Source of the DNA: Priestia megaterium
Lineage (GTDB): Bacteria; Bacillota; Bacilli; Bacillales; Bacillaceae_H
Length of the DNA: 64,000 nt
Assembly (NCBI RefSeq): GCF_023824195.1
Contig: NZ_CP085442.1
Span: 472,001 to 536,000, forward strand
Direction of reading: 5' to 3'
Position 1 is the stretch's first letter. Every line of letters starts with the position of its first letter. The position numbers and the translations under genes were made by a program. The notes under the pieces are model-generated. The model had not been told where the DNA came from. It searched no databases and worked only from the letters and a program-made list of their open reading frames with translations. Of the stretch, positions 55,960-64,000 are shown piece by piece.

Positions 55960-55992
55960 TAACCACTCTACGTTGTAGAGTGGTTTTTTGTA
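55960..55992 (+). terminator. Terminator of the TPP riboswitch
   Basis: AACCACTCTAC and GTAGAGTGGTT around a short loop, then TTTTTG. It is the expression platform ahead of tenI. Confidence 0.9.
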
Positions 55993-56065
55993 TGTAATAA
56001 AGCCCTCTACACAAGATGAGGTGATTGAAATTTCTCTTTATTCTGAATAGAAAGGTTTCGATCAT

Positions 56066-56689
56066 GTGGATATTCCTAAATTTCATGTCATTACAACAGA
56101 TAAGCAGCCAATCGAAGAGCTTCAAAAAATTTTAACGGCTATCGCGCCTTTTGCGGGCGCCGTTCATATTAGAGAAAAAGAGAAAACGGCAAAGCAGATT
56201 CAATGTTTACTAGAAAGCCTGCCATTTTGTCGCTCTAAAATTATTGTGAATGACCGAGTTGATGTAGCGCATGCTTTAAAAGCAAAAGGCGTACAGCTTG
56301 CCTATCATAGTTTAGACGTTTCGTTTGTTATAGACGCATTTCCTTCTCTTATTGTCGGAAAATCAGTTCACTCTGTGGAAGAGGCTTTAGAAGCTGAAAA
56401 AGATGGTGCTCACTACATTCTATACGGACATATTTATTCAACACATTCAAAAAAAGGATTAAAAAGTCGAGGGATAGCAGCACTAAAGGAAGTAGTAGAC
56501 GCTGTACAGATACCGGTTATTGCCATTGGAGGAATTACACCTGTAAATGCCAAAGAGGTACTTCAAACAGGAGCACACGGCATAGCTGTGATGTCTGGTG
56601 TCATGCTTGCACAAGATCCCCTCAAAGCGATTAAACAATATTCTCATATATGGACATCTGGAGGTGGAGAAAATGAAGCAGCATTATGA
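56066..56689 (+). CDS. tenI: Thiazole tautomerase
   Basis: TenI aromatises the thiazole phosphate carboxylate made by ThiG. The 207-residue TIM-barrel is homologous to ThiE (thiamine phosphate synthase) but resembles TenI in length and in GAVHIREKEKTAKQI (about 31-45) and PVIAIGGITPVNAKEVLQTG (about 149-168). Histidine HYILYGHIYSTHSKKG is in the TenI pattern. GTG start after AAAGG. It is the first gene of the operon and overlaps thiO by 17 bases. Confidence 0.88.
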   Translation: MDIPKFHVITTDKQPIEELQKILTAIAPFAGAVHIREKEKTAKQIQCLLESLPFCRSKIIVNDRVDVAHALKAKGVQLAYHSLDVSFVIDAFPSLIVGKSVHSVEEALEAEKDGAHYILYGHIYSTHSKKGLKSRGIAALKEVVDAVQIPVIAIGGITPVNAKEVLQTGAHGIAVMSGVMLAQDPLKAIKQYSHIWTSGGGENEAAL

Positions 56690-57800
56690 TGTACTGTTAA
56701 TCGGAGGAGGTATAATCAGCTCTTCTATCGCTTATCATTTGTCAAAACAAGGAGCGTCAGTAGCTATTCTTGAGCGCAATCAAATTGGTTGTGAAGCTTC
56801 AAGTGCAGCCGCTGGTATTTTAGGTGCTCAAGCTGAAATTGATGAAGAAGGCCCTCTTTTAGACCTTGCTATTAAGAGCAGAAGCATGTTTCCTGAACTG
56901 GTGAAGGAACTAAAAGAAAAAACGGCTATCGACGTAGAGCTCATTCAAAAAGGCTTATTAAAAGTCGCTGTAACAGAAGAAGATGCACACGTATTAAAGA
57001 AAAAAGCCGCTCAGCACCACCGGTGGGATGAACATGTAAGATGGATCGATGTAAAAGAAGCGCGTTTGTTAGAACCCGGGCTCTCTCCAGACATATACGG
57101 AGCCATTACAATACCGGGAGACGGTCAGCTAGCTCCGGCTAAGTTAACGCAAGCTCTTGCTCATGGAGCCTTGTATCACGGAGCAGATGTATTCGAATAC
57201 TGTGACGCTCATTCTCTTATTATGGAAAATGAAACAGTAAAAGGTGTACAGACGTCCAAAGGCTCTTTTTATGGAGAAAAAGTAGTTATTGCAGCAGGCT
57301 CATGGGCTAAACGCTTTATTTCTTCTGAACATTTAGGTCAGGTGTTTCCTGTAAAAGGGGAGTGTATTGCTCTTCAAAGTCATAAGCCGCTGCTTTCTAA
57401 AACGATTTTTTTAGATGAAGGTTTTTACTTAGTGCCTAAGACTGGTGGAAGAATCGTAATAGGGGCAACTAAGCTACAGCATGATTTTACCAAGACGGTT
57501 TCTGCACAAGGTATTCAATTTTTGCTGAATAAAGCTTCTGTGCTTCTGCCGGCCATTAAAGAAGCCACATTTGAAAAAGCATGGGCAGGTCTTCGTCCAC
57601 AAACAAATGATGGTTGGCCTTATTTAGGAGAGCATCCTGAAATAGCGAATCTACACATGGCGTTTGGCCACTACCGAAACGGTATTTTATTAAGTGCTGC
57701 AACTGGAAAAATTATGGCTGATGCTTTGTTAGGGAAAAAGCCGAATCATTCATTTTTTACATCATTTCAGCTAACGAGAGTAATGGAGGGAGTTCATTGA
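56673..57800 (+). CDS. thiO: Glycine oxidase
   Basis: ThiO oxidises glycine to iminoglycine with FAD, supplying the C-N unit of the thiazole ring. The 375-residue protein has the FAD dinucleotide motif VLLIGGGIISSSIAYHLSKQ (about 7-26), a middle substrate domain, and the C-terminal AWAGLRPQTNDGWPYLGEH motif common to this D-amino-acid-oxidase-like family. GGAGGTGGAG lies 5 bases before the ATG at 56673; the frame is open further up. Confidence 0.93.
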   Translation: MKQHYDVLLIGGGIISSSIAYHLSKQGASVAILERNQIGCEASSAAAGILGAQAEIDEEGPLLDLAIKSRSMFPELVKELKEKTAIDVELIQKGLLKVAVTEEDAHVLKKKAAQHHRWDEHVRWIDVKEARLLEPGLSPDIYGAITIPGDGQLAPAKLTQALAHGALYHGADVFEYCDAHSLIMENETVKGVQTSKGSFYGEKVVIAAGSWAKRFISSEHLGQVFPVKGECIALQSHKPLLSKTIFLDEGFYLVPKTGGRIVIGATKLQHDFTKTVSAQGIQFLLNKASVLLPAIKEATFEKAWAGLRPQTNDGWPYLGEHPEIANLHMAFGHYRNGILLSAATGKIMADALLGKKPNHSFFTSFQLTRVMEGVH

Positions 57801-58000
57801 ATCTAATCATTAATGGTAAGACCGTCACTTTCGGAGATGAAATTGAAACGGTCGAGCACTTGTTGCAGGCTCAGAACCTGCATGAACGAGTGGTAATTGT
57901 TGAGCTAAACAAGAACATTTTGCAAAAAGAAGAACATAGCGATGCATGCTTAAAAGATGGCGATATATTAGAAGTTGTTTCATTTGTCGGAGGAGGATGA
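57797..58000 (+). CDS. thiS: Sulfur carrier protein ThiS
   Basis: A 67-residue ubiquitin-like carrier that is thiocarboxylated at its C-terminal glycine by ThiF and hands sulfur to ThiG. It ends VSFVGGG, as needed. TTG start overlaps the thiO stop (ATTGA), with GGAGGG ahead. Confidence 0.95.
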   Translation: MNLIINGKTVTFGDEIETVEHLLQAQNLHERVVIVELNKNILQKEEHSDACLKDGDILEVVSFVGGG

Positions 58001-58005
58001 AGAGT

Positions 58006-58773
58006 ATGTTAAAAATTGGACAATATACATTTAATTCACGTTTATTATTAGGAACAGGGAAATTTCCAGACTTTACGACTCAGCGTCAAGCGGTAGAAGA
58101 GTCGGAAACAGAAATTTTAACATTTGCTGTTAGACGAATGGATATTTTTGATCAAAATCAGCCTAATTTATTAGAAGCGCTTGATGTGAAGCGTTTCACT
58201 CTTTTGCCTAACACTGCTGGAGCAAAAAATGCAGAAGAGGCCGTACGTATTGCTAAATTAGCAAAGGCTTCTGGACTTTGTGACATGGTGAAAGTAGAAG
58301 TAATTGGATGTGATAAAACGCTGCTTCCTGATCCAGTTGAAACATTAAAAGCTAGTGAAGAACTGTTAAAAGAGGGCTTTACCGTTTTACCTTACACATC
58401 AGATGATGTTTTACTTGCGCGCCGTTTGGAAGAGTTAGGCGTACATGCCATTATGCCAGGAGCTTCGCCTATCGGTTCAGGTCAAGGTATTATTAATCCG
58501 TTGAACATGCGTTTTATCATTGAACAATCAACTGTTCCAGTAATTGTAGATGCAGGTATTGGAACAGCTTCAGACGCAGCTCAAGCTATGGAGCTAGGAG
58601 CAGATGGTGTGTTATTAAATACAGCTGTTTCAGGAGCAAAAGATCCTGTGAAAATGGCTCGTGCTATGAAGCTAGCGATTGAAGCAGGACGAGCAGCATT
58701 TGAAGCAGGACGTATTAAAAAGAAACAATATGCAACGGCAAGCAGTCCAACAGAAGGGATGAGTATCGGTTGA
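58006..58773 (+). CDS. thiG: Thiazole synthase
   Basis: ThiG joins deoxyxylulose-5-phosphate, iminoglycine and ThiS-bound sulfur into the thiazole ring. The 255-residue TIM-barrel begins [20 protein letters not shown], with the Schiff-base lysine in [15 protein letters not shown] (about 96-110) and the phosphate site [26 protein letters not shown] precedes the ATG at 58006; the frame extends upstream without support. Confidence 0.96.
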   Translation: MLKIGQYTFNSRLLLGTGKFPDFTTQRQAVEESETEILTFAVRRMDIFDQNQPNLLEALDVKRFTLLPNTAGAKNAEEAVRIAKLAKASGLCDMVKVEVIGCDKTLLPDPVETLKASEELLKEGFTVLPYTSDDVLLARRLEELGVHAIMPGASPIGSGQGIINPLNMRFIIEQSTVPVIVDAGIGTASDAAQAMELGADGVLLNTAVSGAKDPVKMARAMKLAIEAGRAAFEAGRIKKKQYATASSPTEGMSIG

Positions 58774-59789
58774 TTAATCGTTATTCCCGCCAAGAATTGT
58801 TTCAACCTATTGGAAAAGGCGGACAGCAGCAAATTCAAGAAAAGCATGTTCTGATTGTAGGAGCAGGTGCTCTTGGAACAGGGAACGCCGAGGCCCTTGT
58901 GCGAGCGGGGGTAAAGAAAATAACGCTCATTGACCGGGACTATGTAGAGTGGAGCAACCTTCAGCGGCAGCAATTGTATAGTGAAAAAGATGCTGATAAA
59001 AGAATCCCAAAAGCAATTGCCGCTAAAAAACGGCTTCACGATATTAATCATGATGTAAAAGTAGAAGCGCACGTAGCAGACGGTACCCCTCAAGTTTTAG
59101 AACAGCTTGTTGAGGGGGTAGATGTTATGATTGATGCAACCGATAATTTTGACACACGCCTTGTAATGAATGATTTATCACAAAAATATGATATTCCTTG
59201 GATTTACGGAGCATGTGTAGGAAGTTATGGAATTAGTTATACTATCATACCAAGTGAAACACCGTGTTTATCCTGTTTGCTTGAATCTGTACCGCTTGGA
59301 GGGTTAACATGTGATACAGTGGGGATTATTAGTCCTGCTGTACAAATGGTAGTCGCTCATCAAGTAACAGAAGTGTTAAAAATATTAGTCGGAGACTGGA
59401 ATGCGCTTAGGAGGGAACTTGTTTCGTTTGACGTATGGAAAAATGAGTATACGAGCATCAATGTGAACGTGTTTCGCAAATCTGCTTGCCGCTCATGCGG
59501 CAGTGAACAAACGTATCCCTTTTTACAATATGAAAATCAAACGAAAACAGCTGTGCTATGCGGAAGAAACACGGTACAAATCCGTCCGGGCAAATCAGCC
59601 AAGCAGCCGCTGCAGTCTTTAGGTGAACGATTAAAAGAAAAAGGATATAAAATTGAACAAAATCCGTATCTGCTTTCTTTTTATGTAGATGATTACCGTT
59701 TAGTGATGTTTCAAGATGGGCGCGTCTTTGTCCATGGAACAAACGATATAGTAGAAGCAAAGTCACTTTATCATCGGTATATTGGGTAA
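58770..59789 (+). CDS. thiF: ThiS adenylyltransferase
   Basis: ThiF adenylates the ThiS C-terminus (E1-like, MoeB/ThiF family). The 339-residue protein has the ATP motif [20 protein letters not shown] (about 28-47), [14 protein letters not shown], and the zinc cysteines CLSCLLE (about 168-174) and CRSCGSE (about 240-246). The C-terminal part after about 255 is an extension also present in Bacillus MoeB-type proteins. TTG start overlaps the thiG stop. Confidence 0.92.
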   Translation: MINRYSRQELFQPIGKGGQQQIQEKHVLIVGAGALGTGNAEALVRAGVKKITLIDRDYVEWSNLQRQQLYSEKDADKRIPKAIAAKKRLHDINHDVKVEAHVADGTPQVLEQLVEGVDVMIDATDNFDTRLVMNDLSQKYDIPWIYGACVGSYGISYTIIPSETPCLSCLLESVPLGGLTCDTVGIISPAVQMVVAHQVTEVLKILVGDWNALRRELVSFDVWKNEYTSINVNVFRKSACRSCGSEQTYPFLQYENQTKTAVLCGRNTVQIRPGKSAKQPLQSLGERLKEKGYKIEQNPYLLSFYVDDYRLVMFQDGRVFVHGTNDIVEAKSLYHRYIG

Positions 59790-59811
59790 GAAAGAGATGG
59801 AGGTTTCAAGC

Positions 59812-60621
59812 ATGACAGTACCAAAAGCATTAACCATTGCTGGATCAGACAGCGGTGGAGGAGCAGGCATTCAAGCAGATTTAAAAACATTTCAAGAGCG
59901 TGACGTTTTTGGCATGTCTGTTATTACAGCTGTGACTGCACAAAATACAGTTGGCGTTCAAGGAGTTTATCCTTTAGAAGTAGAAGCAGTTGAAACGCAG
60001 TTAGATTCAATTGCCACTGACTTATTTCCTAATGCAGTGAAGACAGGTATGTTGTTCAGTGCTGATATTATTTACGCAGTGGCTCGTAAAATCAAACAGT
60101 ACGGACTGCAAAATGTTGTAGTTGATCCCGTTATGATTGCAAAAGGCGGTCAGTCTCTTCTTCAAAGAGAAGCTGTACAGGCTCTAAAAGAATTATTGCC
60201 TCTTTGTGAAGTCATTACGCCGAACATACCGGAGGCGGAAGTCATCACGGGTAAAGAAATTCACACGATTGAAGACAGAAAAGAAGCGGCAAAACAGATG
60301 CATGAGCTAGGTGTAAAGTACGTGGTAATTAAAGGCGGACATGATCAATCTCATCAAGATATGATTGATATAGTGTATGATGGTCATACGTACGTTGAAA
60401 TCAAGCATGAAAAGATGAATACAAAGCATACACACGGAACGGGATGCACGTTTGCTGCTTGCGTCACGGCTGAACTAGCGAAAGGCAAAAGCGTGGTTGA
60501 AGCAGTTCAAACCGCTTCGGATTTTGTTCACTATGCGATTAAGCATACGCTTGAAATTGGTTCCGGACACGGTCCTACTAATCATTGGGCGTATAGAAAA
60601 TACTTTCGTTCAAACATATAA
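59812..60621 (+). CDS. thiD: HMP kinase / HMP-phosphate kinase
   Basis: ThiD phosphorylates hydroxymethylpyrimidine twice to make the pyrimidine partner for thiamine. The 269-residue ribokinase-like protein has ALTIAGSDSGGGAGIQADLK (about 6-25), GMSVITAVTAQNT, and the C-terminal anion hole HTHGTGCTFAACVTAEL (about 205-221). GGAGG lies 7 bases before the ATG at 59812. B. subtilis has two ThiD-type kinases (ThiD, PdxK); this one is the operon copy. Confidence 0.92.
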   Translation: MTVPKALTIAGSDSGGGAGIQADLKTFQERDVFGMSVITAVTAQNTVGVQGVYPLEVEAVETQLDSIATDLFPNAVKTGMLFSADIIYAVARKIKQYGLQNVVVDPVMIAKGGQSLLQREAVQALKELLPLCEVITPNIPEAEVITGKEIHTIEDRKEAAKQMHELGVKYVVIKGGHDQSHQDMIDIVYDGHTYVEIKHEKMNTKHTHGTGCTFAACVTAELAKGKSVVEAVQTASDFVHYAIKHTLEIGSGHGPTNHWAYRKYFRSNI

Positions 60622-60653
60622 AAAAACGTGCCTACAATCTAGGCACGTTTTTT
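60621..60653. terminator. Bidirectional terminator at the end of the thi operon
   Basis: AAAAAACGTGCCTA pairs with TAGGCACGTTTTTT; convergent phosphoglycerate mutase gene on the other side. Confidence 0.9.
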
Positions 60654-61377
60654 ATGAAGAAGGAATATGTGTAGGAATCTCTCCATCGATGCCTAAATAA
60701 TAATGTCTAATGGGCTTTAAATTATCATCAAGCTCATAAACAAGCGGCACGCTTGTGGGAATATTCAAGTTCGCAATGCCATCAGGCGAAATGTTATCCA
60801 AATACTGCATCAGAGCTCTAATCGTATTACCGTGAGCGGAAATAATGACTCTTTTGCCAGCTTTAATAGAAGGAGCAATGATTTCATCCCAGTATTCAAG
60901 AACCCGCTTTTCTGTATCAGCTAAGTTTTCAGTTGCAGGAAATTGCCCTCTACTTAAGTCCTTATACTTCGGATTGGAAGCTTCATAGCGAATATCTGTT
61001 GTCTCTAAAGCAGGAGGGCGTTCGTCCATCGACCTTCTCCACAAATGTACTTGCTCTTCTCCAAATTTTTTTGCGGTTTCTTCTTTGTTCAAGCCTTGAA
61101 GAGCTCCGTAGTGACGTTCATTCAGCCTCCAAGATTTATATACGGGAATCCACATGAAGTCCATTTGATGTAAGATAATCCACAGAGTACGAATGGATCG
61201 TTTTAAAACAGAAGTATAGGCAATATCAAACACATACTCGTTTTTTTTTAATACTTTTCCGGCTTCTCGCGCTTCTTGCAATCCATTTTTAGAAAGGTCT
61301 ACATCCGTCCAGCCTGTAAATTTATTTTCAAGGTTCCATACGCTTTGTCCATGCCGAATCAATACAAGTTTTATCAT
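60652..61377 (-). CDS. gpmA: 2,3-bisphosphoglycerate-dependent phosphoglycerate mutase
   Basis: A 241-residue histidine phosphatase-superfamily enzyme that interconverts 2- and 3-phosphoglycerate. The phosphohistidine is in [10 protein letters not shown] (residues 6-15), with [30 protein letters not shown] and the second histidine in [10 protein letters not shown]. Bacilli rely on the cofactor-independent enzyme GpmI for glycolysis, so this may be an extra or regulated copy. AGGAG spaces best to the second of two ATGs (61377). Confidence 0.9.
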   Translation of the reverse strand: MIKLVLIRHGQSVWNLENKFTGWTDVDLSKNGLQEAREAGKVLKKNEYVFDIAYTSVLKRSIRTLWIILHQMDFMWIPVYKSWRLNERHYGALQGLNKEETAKKFGEEQVHLWRRSMDERPPALETTDIRYEASNPKYKDLSRGQFPATENLADTEKRVLEYWDEIIAPSIKAGKRVIISAHGNTIRALMQYLDNISPDGIANLNIPTSVPLVYELDDNLKPIRHYYLGIDGEIPTHIPSS

Positions 61378-61557
61378 CATGTTCTCCTTTCAACAGTGAC
61401 TAAGGACTATATTCTTTTTTATTATGAGAAGGAAAGAGTTTTTTATCCTAAAGCTGGGAAAAGGAGTTTTTATCATTTAGAAAAAGTGATGCCGAAAAGT
61501 AAAGCTTTAACTTTTTTACGCATATGATAAAAATAAAAAAGGAAGGGAAGATAGTGG

Positions 61558-61755
61558 ATGAGTGACCAAGAACGTCAGATTCAAGCGCTGCACGGCCAGA
61601 TTGAAGATTTAAAAGAAGAAATGTATCAAATGAAGCTTGATATTAGCACATTAGAGAAAGAAAAAGGAAAGCCTGTTTTGACACCGGCTCTCGTTGGTCA
61701 AATAGGAGGTTTTGTTCTAGGTGGATTAGCTATAATTGGTATTTTTTGGATGTAG
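61558..61755 (+). CDS. Small coiled-coil membrane protein
   Basis: A 65-residue protein: a heptad-rich acidic N-terminal half (ERQIQALHGQIEDLKEEMYQ, then MKLDISTLEKEK) and one C-terminal membrane helix (GQIGGFVLGGLAIIGIFWM). GGAAGGGAAG precedes the ATG. A GTTTTT-N12-GGGAAA about 100 bases upstream is a loose sigma-B match. Function unknown. Confidence 0.6.
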   Translation: MSDQERQIQALHGQIEDLKEEMYQMKLDISTLEKEKGKPVLTPALVGQIGGFVLGGLAIIGIFWM

Positions 61756-61785
61756 AACTTCTCGTTTTGAAAACGAAAAGTTCTC
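61754..61785. terminator. Hairpin between convergent genes
   Basis: AGAACTTCTCGTTTT and AAACGAAAAGTTCT pair with one mismatch. It overlaps the stop of the coiled-coil gene. The T-run is weak. Confidence 0.5.
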
Positions 61786-61793
61786 CTGATTTT

Positions 61794-62414
61794 TCAATAA
61801 GCAATTCCAACGCGGCATTTGGAAAACTTTTGAGCCCATATCTCATGGTAGGTAAAGTGAGCGGTATCTCCCGTTGAAATTTTAACGGCATCTGGAGGTA
61901 AAATATCTTTTTCCACTCGATACGTGCCTGTTATTTCACCCTCAGGCAAGTATGTTGGGCATATAACAGTCCAGTTTAGATCACTTTCCTTCAAGTGTAA
62001 GTATCCTTTTAAATGATCTACTGCTGCTCTGGTAGTTTTACGCTTTGATTCATTTGATTGAAAACGATACTTTTCTGGTTCTGTTCGTGATTGTAAGATG
62101 CCTGCAGTTCCAATAGTAAGAATACGATGAACGCCGTAATGCTTCATGCTGTTTATAATAAGCGGCATACTTTTTGAAATCGTCTCTGCACCATCTGTAT
62201 TTAACGCGCTGACTACGATATCTTGGTGCTTGAGGGCAAAGTTGATATTTTCTTGATGAAGTACATCGCCTTGTAAGATATGTAGGTTTGGATGACTAAC
62301 CTTTAGCTTATTGCGGTCTCTAACAAGTACAGTAACGTCGTTTTCATCTTTTAGCATCATTTTTAATAAAGACTGTCCAACTCGCCCTGTAGAGCCTAAT
62401 AGTAAAATTTTCAT
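61794..62414 (-). CDS. NAD(P)-binding protein, YwnB-like
   Basis: A 206-residue atypical short-chain dehydrogenase-like protein with an N-terminal Rossmann motif ILLLGSTGRVGQSLLKMML (3-21), LHILQGDVLH and a central GTAGILQ. It lacks the classical YxxxK active site, like B. subtilis YwnB, which sits beside ywnA there. Here the YwnA-like gene is 12 kb away. Possibly an NADPH sensor or flavin-reductase-like protein. GAGGAGTG precedes the ATG. Confidence 0.8.
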   Translation of the reverse strand: MKILLLGSTGRVGQSLLKMMLKDENDVTVLVRDRNKLKVSHPNLHILQGDVLHQENINFALKHQDIVVSALNTDGAETISKSMPLIINSMKHYGVHRILTIGTAGILQSRTEPEKYRFQSNESKRKTTRAAVDHLKGYLHLKESDLNWTVICPTYLPEGEITGTYRVEKDILPPDAVKISTGDTAHFTYHEIWAQKFSKCRVGIAY

Positions 62415-62599
62415 TGGCTACACTCCTCTATAAAAGATAGTATCTATTCTTTAGGATATACAATCTGTATACTTATTCATAATAAAAAGCATGCGTAGCA
62501 TAAAGTAATACAAAGTTGATGAATGAAATATTCAACAACAAAAAAATTTGATATGATAAAAAGACAGAAAAATCAAAAAAACAGGAGAGTGAATGTCTT

Positions 62600-63865
62600 T
62601 TGGGAGACTTGCCTCTGAATCAAATGATGATATTAGTCGTTTTGCTTATGTTATCAGCTTTCTTTTCATCTGCTGAGACAGCCTTTTCTAGCGTAAATAA
62701 AATTCGTTTAAAACATTACGCTGAGAAAAAATATCGGGGAAGTAAAAAAGCGCTGCATATTGCTGAACACTTTGAGCAGACGCTATCGACAATTTTAGTA
62801 GGAAATGTTGTCGTAAACATTGCTGCGTCCTCTTTGGCAGCTAAAATTGCCCTCGATGTGTTTAAAGGAAACCTAGCACTTGTGATTAGTATCATCGTTA
62901 TGACCATCATCATTTTGATTTTTGGTGAAGTCTTGCCAAAATCGTTAGCTAAAGAGCATGCCGAATCTTTTGCGCTGATGATTTCTTCCTTGTTATTTAT
63001 TATTATTAAATTGTTAACCCCGATTTCCTTCTTATTTTTACAGGTAAAAAAAGGAACTTCTCGCTTGTTAACGTCTGCTCCTACACCAACGATTACAGAA
63101 GATGAAATTAAAGTGATGGTAGATTTAAGCGAAGAAGAAGGAACGATTAATAATATTGAAAAAGAGCTAGTTCATCGTTCACTCAATTTTAATGACATTG
63201 TGGTGGGGCAAATTTTAAAACCTAGAATAGATGTCACAGCAGTTGACGTAAATGCCGATATTGATTCGGTTTGTCAAATGTTTCTTGAAGAAAGATATTC
63301 GAGAGTCCCTGTATACGAAGATCATATTGATAATATTATTGGCATTTTATCAGAAAGAGAATTTTTAACCTGTTTAGTCCAAAGAAAAGAGATTTCTATT
63401 CGTGATTTGTTGAGACAACCTATTTTTGTAGTAGAATCCATGAAAATATCTGTTCTATTGCCAGAGCTCCAAAAAAGTAAGGTGCACATGGCAATTGTAG
63501 TTGATGAGTTTGGTGGAACGGCCGGTCTTGTGACCTTAGAGGATATATTAGAAGAAATTGTAGGAGAGATTTGGGATGAACATGATGAAACTGTTAAGTA
63601 TGTACACCAGATAGGGGAAAAGGAGTACGAATTTAACGCCGACATTCCTATTGATGAATTTTTAACCTATATAGCGGTTAGTTCTCCTGACAGTACGTGC
63701 CATACCTTAGGGGGATGGATATATGAGCAGTTTGATCATATTCCTGCTAAAGGAGACTTTTTCTCATATGAAGAGATATTGTTTACCATTAAGGAAGTAG
63801 AAAATCGACGTATTCGCAAAGTTTCCGTCAAATCATTTGCGAATAAGAATGAGGAAGCTGATTAA
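62600..63865 (+). CDS. HlyC/CorC (CNNM) family transporter with CBS domains
   Basis: A 421-residue protein in three parts: DUF21/CNNM membrane domain with about four helices (about 5-150; FFSSAETAFSSVNKIRLKHY near the start is the family mark), two CBS domains (about 205-330, MKPRIDVTAVDV-like and MAIVVDEFGGTAGLVTLEDI), and a C-terminal CorC_HlyC domain. The family is linked to magnesium or other divalent cation export. The start is TTG after AGGAG at long spacing; a later ATG at 62624 is possible. Confidence 0.9.
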   Translation: MGDLPLNQMMILVVLLMLSAFFSSAETAFSSVNKIRLKHYAEKKYRGSKKALHIAEHFEQTLSTILVGNVVVNIAASSLAAKIALDVFKGNLALVISIIVMTIIILIFGEVLPKSLAKEHAESFALMISSLLFIIIKLLTPISFLFLQVKKGTSRLLTSAPTPTITEDEIKVMVDLSEEEGTINNIEKELVHRSLNFNDIVVGQILKPRIDVTAVDVNADIDSVCQMFLEERYSRVPVYEDHIDNIIGILSEREFLTCLVQRKEISIRDLLRQPIFVVESMKISVLLPELQKSKVHMAIVVDEFGGTAGLVTLEDILEEIVGEIWDEHDETVKYVHQIGEKEYEFNADIPIDEFLTYIAVSSPDSTCHTLGGWIYEQFDHIPAKGDFFSYEEILFTIKEVENRRIRKVSVKSFANKNEEAD

Positions 63866-63871
63866 AAGAAA

Positions 63872-63904
63872 CTAGAAAGCGCTCCAAGAGATCTTGGAGC
63901 GCTA
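63872..63904 (-). terminator. Terminator of the SASP gene
   Basis: AGCGCTCCAAGAGATCTTGG folds with GAGCGCT as a near-perfect palindrome; on the minus strand it is followed by TTTCTAGTTTC. It lies between the CorC-type gene and the SASP gene. Confidence 0.65.
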
Positions 63905-63932
63905 AAGCCATAATATGAAATTAGTTAATATT

Positions 63933-64000
63933 AGTACTTGCCGCCTAAGTTTTGCTCAGCTAATTGTACTAAACGTTTTGTGATTTCGCCACCAACAGAT
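63933..64000 (-). CDS. Alpha/beta-type small acid-soluble spore protein, C-terminal end only
   Basis: The last 22 codons on the minus strand read SVGGEITKRLVQLAEQNLGG and KY, then stop. GGEITKRLV is the conserved second motif of alpha/beta-type SASPs, which coat and protect spore DNA. The gene begins outside the window. Confidence 0.9.

Overview
The window is chromosomal DNA of a low-GC, spore-forming Bacillaceae bacterium, most likely Priestia (Bacillus) megaterium or a close relative. Three things support this: the C-terminus of an alpha/beta-type small acid-soluble spore protein at the right edge, a SpoVR gene, and a long block (yhcT, yhcU, yhcX, glpP, glpF, glpK, glpD, pgcA, bioY, yhdB, spoVR) that I recognise from the Bacillus subtilis order. 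The species is an inference; the family is well supported. I see no prophage, transposase, rRNA, tRNA or CRISPR array.

Layout. 1-5.1 kb: the end of a myo-inositol catabolic cluster (iolA tail, iolD, iolE, a LacI-type regulator, iolB). 5.3-9.7 kb: small and membrane proteins, a YitT-type gene behind a probable leader RNA, an Lrp-type regulator, a preQ1 riboswitch with queT, and a degenerate tandem noncoding repeat. 9.7-18.6 kb: an LmrA/LmrB-like TetR/MFS pair, RluF, a TRM11-like methyltransferase, a tautomerase, a stand-alone FtsZ paralog without the usual C-terminal tail, and a cobalamin riboswitch in front of a nickel/cobalt-type solute-binding lipoprotein. 18.6-27.4 kb: two candidate small RNAs (one with a perfect cre site), a CitMHS transporter, a sigma-B-type small membrane protein, TatD, RarD, a SET-domain protein, an AI-2E-family permease, a third candidate small RNA, and IseA with WalR boxes. 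27.4-33.4 kb: lctP-ldh under Rex and Fnr-like sites, a cation diffusion facilitator and a chemoreceptor. 33.4-49 kb: a GC-rich repeat, then the yhcT-glp-spoVR block with two GlpP-type leader attenuators and a BirA operator. 49-55.7 kb: a Fur-boxed IsdG-like heme monooxygenase, an autoregulated Rrf2 repressor, YhfP, a nucleoside hydrolase, a cystine-type ABC importer and a CrcB pair. 55.7-60.6 kb: a TPP riboswitch and tenI-thiO-thiS-thiG-thiF-thiD. 60.6-64 kb: phosphoglycerate mutase, a YwnB-like protein, a CorC/HlyC-type protein and the SASP fragment.

The window is mostly housekeeping and nutrient uptake, unusually rich in readable RNA and operator control: preQ1, B12 and TPP riboswitches, GlpP leaders, and sites for CcpA, Rex, Fnr, Fur, BirA, WalR and sigma-B. 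The least ordinary items are the tail-less FtsZ paralog, the B12-controlled orphan binding protein, and four intergenic transcription units with a recognisable promoter and terminator but no gene.
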